Positions 13,276 to 13,277 of a stretch of DNA of 13,277 nucleotides are shown piece by piece (the first letter of the stretch is position 1; every line of letters begins with the position of its first letter). Below the pieces are notes generated by a model. The model searched no databases, had not been told where the DNA came from, and saw only the letters and a list, made by a program, of their open reading frames with translations. The stretch covers positions 1 to 13,277 of the forward strand of contig CBCTCU010000056.1 of NCBI GenBank assembly GCA_965145485.1. Reading direction: 5' to 3'. The DNA is from CABQCM01 sp965145485 (GTDB taxonomy: Bacteria > Bacillota > Clostridia > Oscillospirales > Acutalibacteraceae). Position numbers and translations under genes: made by a program.

Positions 13276-13277
13276 AT

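Overview
The window looks like a chromosomal segment of a moderately GC-rich Gram-positive anaerobe, probably a gut member of the Clostridia (Oscillospiraceae/Ruminococcaceae type). The pointers are strong AGGAGG-type ribosome binding sites, GTG starts, an iron-sulfur scaffold/GGGtGRT gene pair that is common in Clostridia, and a Shp/IsdE-type haem uptake locus. This is inference from gene content; no rRNA, tRNA or housekeeping marker is present to fix the taxon.

Left part (1 to about 2800, + strand): a possible 3' end of an upstream gene, a secreted or membrane-anchored protein of unknown function (260-862) with its own terminator, then a two-gene unit with a clear promoter encoding a NifU-like iron-sulfur scaffold (1052-1744) and a GGGtGRT-family protein (1764-2774).

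Middle part (about 2780 to 5205): a reduced or decayed integrative element. A tyrosine recombinase (2820-4268, -) and an excisionase-like HTH protein (4287-4502, -) share a promoter. They sit tail to tail against the GGGtGRT gene across a bidirectional terminator that contains the integrase stop codon. A 22-bp direct repeat and about ten GGGGTAC-type motifs overlap the end of the integrase gene and look like an attachment-site region. The next 700 bp hold no complete gene, only a coding remnant, a hyphenated palindrome and a minus-strand terminator. This part is visibly more AT-rich than both flanks.

Right part (5206-13275, all - strand, genes overlapping or closely spaced): a nine-gene haem acquisition operon read from the right edge leftwards. 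It encodes a Shp-like surface haem receptor, an IsdE-like haem-binding lipoprotein, a FecCD-type permease, a FepC/FhuC-type ATPase, a DtxR/MntR-family metal regulator, a previously easy-to-miss 44-residue membrane protein, two CydD/CydC-like ABC half-transporters, and a YbaN/DUF454 membrane protein. The first four form a complete route from receptor to lipoprotein to ABC importer. The regulator ties the locus to metal status. The last four are tightly coupled to it and are the most interesting part: their place in a haem operon suggests a second haem-related transport step (haem, porphyrin or thiol movement) of unknown direction. No recognisable haem-degrading enzyme is in the window, and the operon promoter lies beyond its right edge.
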